In this document: piece after piece, positions 51,276-52,850 of the stretch
How positions within the stretch are numbered: the first letter of the stretch is position 1
Layout of the letters: every line of letters begins with the position of its first letter
Origin: an uncultured Verrucomicrobiales bacterium
GTDB taxonomy: Bacteria > Verrucomicrobiota > Verrucomicrobiia > Verrucomicrobiales > Akkermansiaceae
Direction of reading: 5' to 3'
Length of the DNA: 52,850 nucleotides
Assembly (NCBI GenBank): GCA_937128235.1
Contig: CAKZMG010000056.1
Location: forward strand, 1 to 52,850
Notes under the pieces: generated by a model
Seen by the model: only the letters and a program-made list of their open reading frames with translations
Told to the model about the DNA's origin: nothing
Database searches by the model: none
Position numbers and translations under genes: made by a program

Positions 51276-52850
51276 TTAAAATGCGTTGAAGTGGTTTCCT
51301 AGGAAGTGTTTTAGGTTCCATTTGGCGGTGGTGGTGAGGGAGCGTTCTAGGCAGATGAAGAAGGGGCGGTCGCCTGCTTCTGCTTGGTCACGGAGGGTTT
51401 TGATGGTGCTGTCTTTGATGCTCTCGTTCCAAGCTAGGCAGACGAGTGCGGTTCTGCGTCCGTCGTTGATCTCATAAATTGTGTTGTCTGGGAAATCATC
51501 GCGTAGGGTGCGGGTGTAGTGCAGCTGGAAGCCGTTCTTGAGCAGCACTTCATCGAAGACGGCTTGCTCACCGTCTGCACTTAGAGTGAGGAAGTAGGAG
51601 GCTTCTTTTTCCTCGATGTATTGGCGCAGGGCGGCAACATTCGTCGCTTCGTCCGCATCTGGATCTGGCTTGAATTCGCAGCGTGGGAAGTTGGATTTCT
51701 GGAGTTTGTAAACTTTGAAGCCTGTGTCTGGGATGGGCTGTGGGTTGTCGCCGTAGCCTTCGATGACACGTTTTACACGCTCGATGGTGATGTCGGAGAG
51801 AATTTCATGATCTAAAGCACGTGCTGGGCTATCTTCAGGCAAAAACTCGGGAATTTGAACTGAAATACATCTACGGTTTCCTTCATCTGCCAAATTTTGT
51901 TTTAAAACTGCGTCGGCGAATGTTCCTGATCCCGCAAAGAAATCCATTGTTAAAGCCTGTTCCTTTGGATTAGTAGTAATTTGTAAGATGCGTTGAAGAA
52001 GTTCTACAGATTTAGGTGTGTCAAATGCTTCTACCCCTCCAAAAACATTTATCAAATGTTTTTTCGCAGTATCTGTAGTTCCTACTTCATTAGCTTGCCA
52101 TAATGTATGTGGAACTAGACCGTCATTTGATTCTGATTTAAATAGTTTTTCTCTGGGAACATTACCACCATCTTTTCCAAACCAAATGCGCCCATCATCA
52201 ATTAATTCTTGTAAGCGCTCTTGAGTTACAATCCAACAACGACCAGAAGGAGGATCAACTTTTCTACCTGATGGAGTTGTTATTGTGAAAAACTGTTCTT
52301 TTCTTCTTCCTGGACCAGCCTGAGCATTGATTGAAACTGATTGCCATTCTCCTCTAGCATCATTATCAGGGTTAGAATATCTAGCTTCGACTTCTGCTGT
52401 TATAGGCAGCATATTTCTACGCTCTGTAAAACGCTCTTTGTCCCTAGCATAGCACAGAATATAATCGTGATTTATAGAAAATACTTTCCGGTTTTCTCTT
52501 GTTGTTCGTTTTTCCCAAAGGAATGTAGCTATGAAATTATCTTCACCAAATACAAGGTCTAGAACTCGCTTTAAATTTGTGAGTTCGTTGTCATCACATG
52601 AGACGAATATAGCCCCATCTGGATGTAATAACGAGCGGGCGACACATAGCCTTGCATATATCATAGATAGCCAGTCAGAATGATGTCGTCCAGATGTTTC
52701 AGGATTACTGTTAAGTTGAACTCCATTATCTGTGACACCTGATTCTTCCCAGTAGCTTTGTTTGTCTTTTTTGTAGTCGTCTTTGTAAATAAAATCGTGC
52801 CCTGTGTTATCTGGTGGCGCGATGTAGATGCTTTTTCCTTGATTTCGACA
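51276..52850 (-). CDS. Type III-like (beta class) N6-adenine DNA methyltransferase, 5' truncated, motif IV altered
   Basis: 524 residues are seen and the frame stays open to the window edge; the track's Met at 52664 is internal, because in-frame upstream codons read 'RHHSDWLSMIYARL', a conserved Mod segment. The order is motif IV then motif I, as in Mod subunits: 'IYIAPPDNTGHDFIY' near the edge, 'DGAIFVSCDDNE', 'IATFLWEKRT' and the SAM motif 'LTMDFFAGSGTFADAVL'. The usual motif IV is DPPY; here it reads APPD. A Res helicase-nuclease gene would be downstream of mod but is not seen (the next gene is convergent), so this is likely a solitary or atypical mod. The C-terminal 160 residues are a target-recognition-like or unknown region. 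Confidence 0.9.
   Translation of the reverse strand, partial: CRNQGKSIYIAPPDNTGHDFIYKDDYKKDKQSYWEESGVTDNGVQLNSNPETSGRHHSDWLSMIYARLCVARSLLHPDGAIFVSCDDNELTNLKRVLDLVFGEDNFIATFLWEKRTTRENRKVFSINHDYILCYARDKERFTERRNMLPITAEVEARYSNPDNDARGEWQSVSINAQAGPGRRKEQFFTITTPSGRKVDPPSGRCWIVTQERLQELIDDGRIWFGKDGGNVPREKLFKSESNDGLVPHTLWQANEVGTTDTAKKHLINVFGGVEAFDTPKSVELLQRILQITTNPKEQALTMDFFAGSGTFADAVLKQNLADEGNRRCISVQIPEFLPEDSPARALDHEILSDITIERVKRVIEGYGDNPQPIPDTGFKVYKLQKSNFPRCEFKPDPDADEATNVAALRQYIEEKEASYFLTLSADGEQAVFDEVLLKNGFQLHYTRTLRDDFPDNTIYEINDGRRTALVCLAWNESIKDSTIKTLRDQAEAGDRPFFICLERSLTTTAKWNLKHFLGNHFNAF

Noticed and set aside
52662-52664. Methyltransferase start at the Met given in the ORF track
   Set aside because: The frame is open upstream to the window edge and encodes conserved Mod sequence, so this Met is internal.
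1-52850. CRISPR array, tRNA or rRNA genes, insertion sequences
   Set aside because: No regularly spaced direct repeats, cloverleaf-like sequences, rRNA segments or transposase motifs were seen in any gap.

Overview
The window looks like a chromosomal segment of a member of the Verrucomicrobiota (PVC group), probably marine or otherwise exposed to sulfated polysaccharides and light. This is inferred from gene content: a PVC-style secreted cytochrome c fused to a large beta-rich domain, secreted sulfatases with a XylR-like AraC regulator, a secreted FGE-type protein, a very large alpha-2-macroglobulin, an HPr-free Hanks kinase with a charged tail, and a histone-H1-like DksA protein. Coding density is high. 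No gap reaches 300 bases, and I see no tRNA, rRNA, IS element, integrase or CRISPR array.

Layout. 1-5.4 kb (+): a partial gene, a TolC-like lipoprotein, a SOUL haem-binding protein, an orphan ParA, the SRP RNA (not in the ORF track) and a Ser/Thr kinase. 5.4-10 kb (-): a PVC cytochrome, lgt, a glycine-rich small protein with a clear terminator, and a VOC protein. 10-15.1 kb (+): a membrane protein, a purple-acid-type phosphatase overlapping a TPR gene, and a SUFU-domain protein. 15.2-23.1 kb (-): a tightly packed nine-gene lipid-modification operon (NTF2-like lipoprotein, desaturase, FAD oxidase, DUF1365, Cfa, DUF2062, DUF1295, a second Cfa-type methyltransferase, phosphoesterase). 23.2-29.5 kb: an SGNH hydrolase, a winged-helix regulator divergent from a bacterial eRF1-like (baeRF) gene followed by nhaA, then an SDR and a photolyase-family gene. 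29.7-34 kb: two sulfatases flanking an AraC/XylR-like regulator. 34-42.2 kb: NnrS, MtfA, eukaryote-like HisA, a secreted formylglycine-generating enzyme, a small protein, a retropepsin-like protease, PurD and a histone-like DksA. 42.3-51.2 kb (+): rpmG (too short for the ORF track), rpsR, folE2, ppk2, a small anchored protein and a 2054-residue alpha-2-macroglobulin. 51.3 kb to the end (-): a type III-like DNA methyltransferase that runs off the window.

How the genes may work together. The lipid operon plus the nearby SDR and photolyase resembles the gene sets that proteobacteria place under ECF sigma/ChrR control for singlet-oxygen and photo-oxidative stress, including methylated and furan fatty acid synthesis. 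Neither a sigma factor nor ChrR is present here. The secreted FGE has the active-site cysteine pair needed to activate sulfatases of the CxPxR type. One of the two sulfatases has that motif and the other has an unusual CSACR.

The strongest unexplained signal is genome-scale rather than genic. Two short words are far over-represented on both strands, inside genes in all reading frames and in several intergenic gaps: GAGGTAAG (usually followed by a T-run; at least 16 exact copies) and TCTAACAG (at least 21 exact copies). Chance expectation for an octamer counted on both strands is about 1.6. They behave like DNA-uptake, recombination or chromosome-organisation signals. A second large-scale signal is a strand-composition switch: the + strand is G-rich up to about 42.2 kb, C-rich from 42.3 to 51.2 kb, and G-rich again afterwards.
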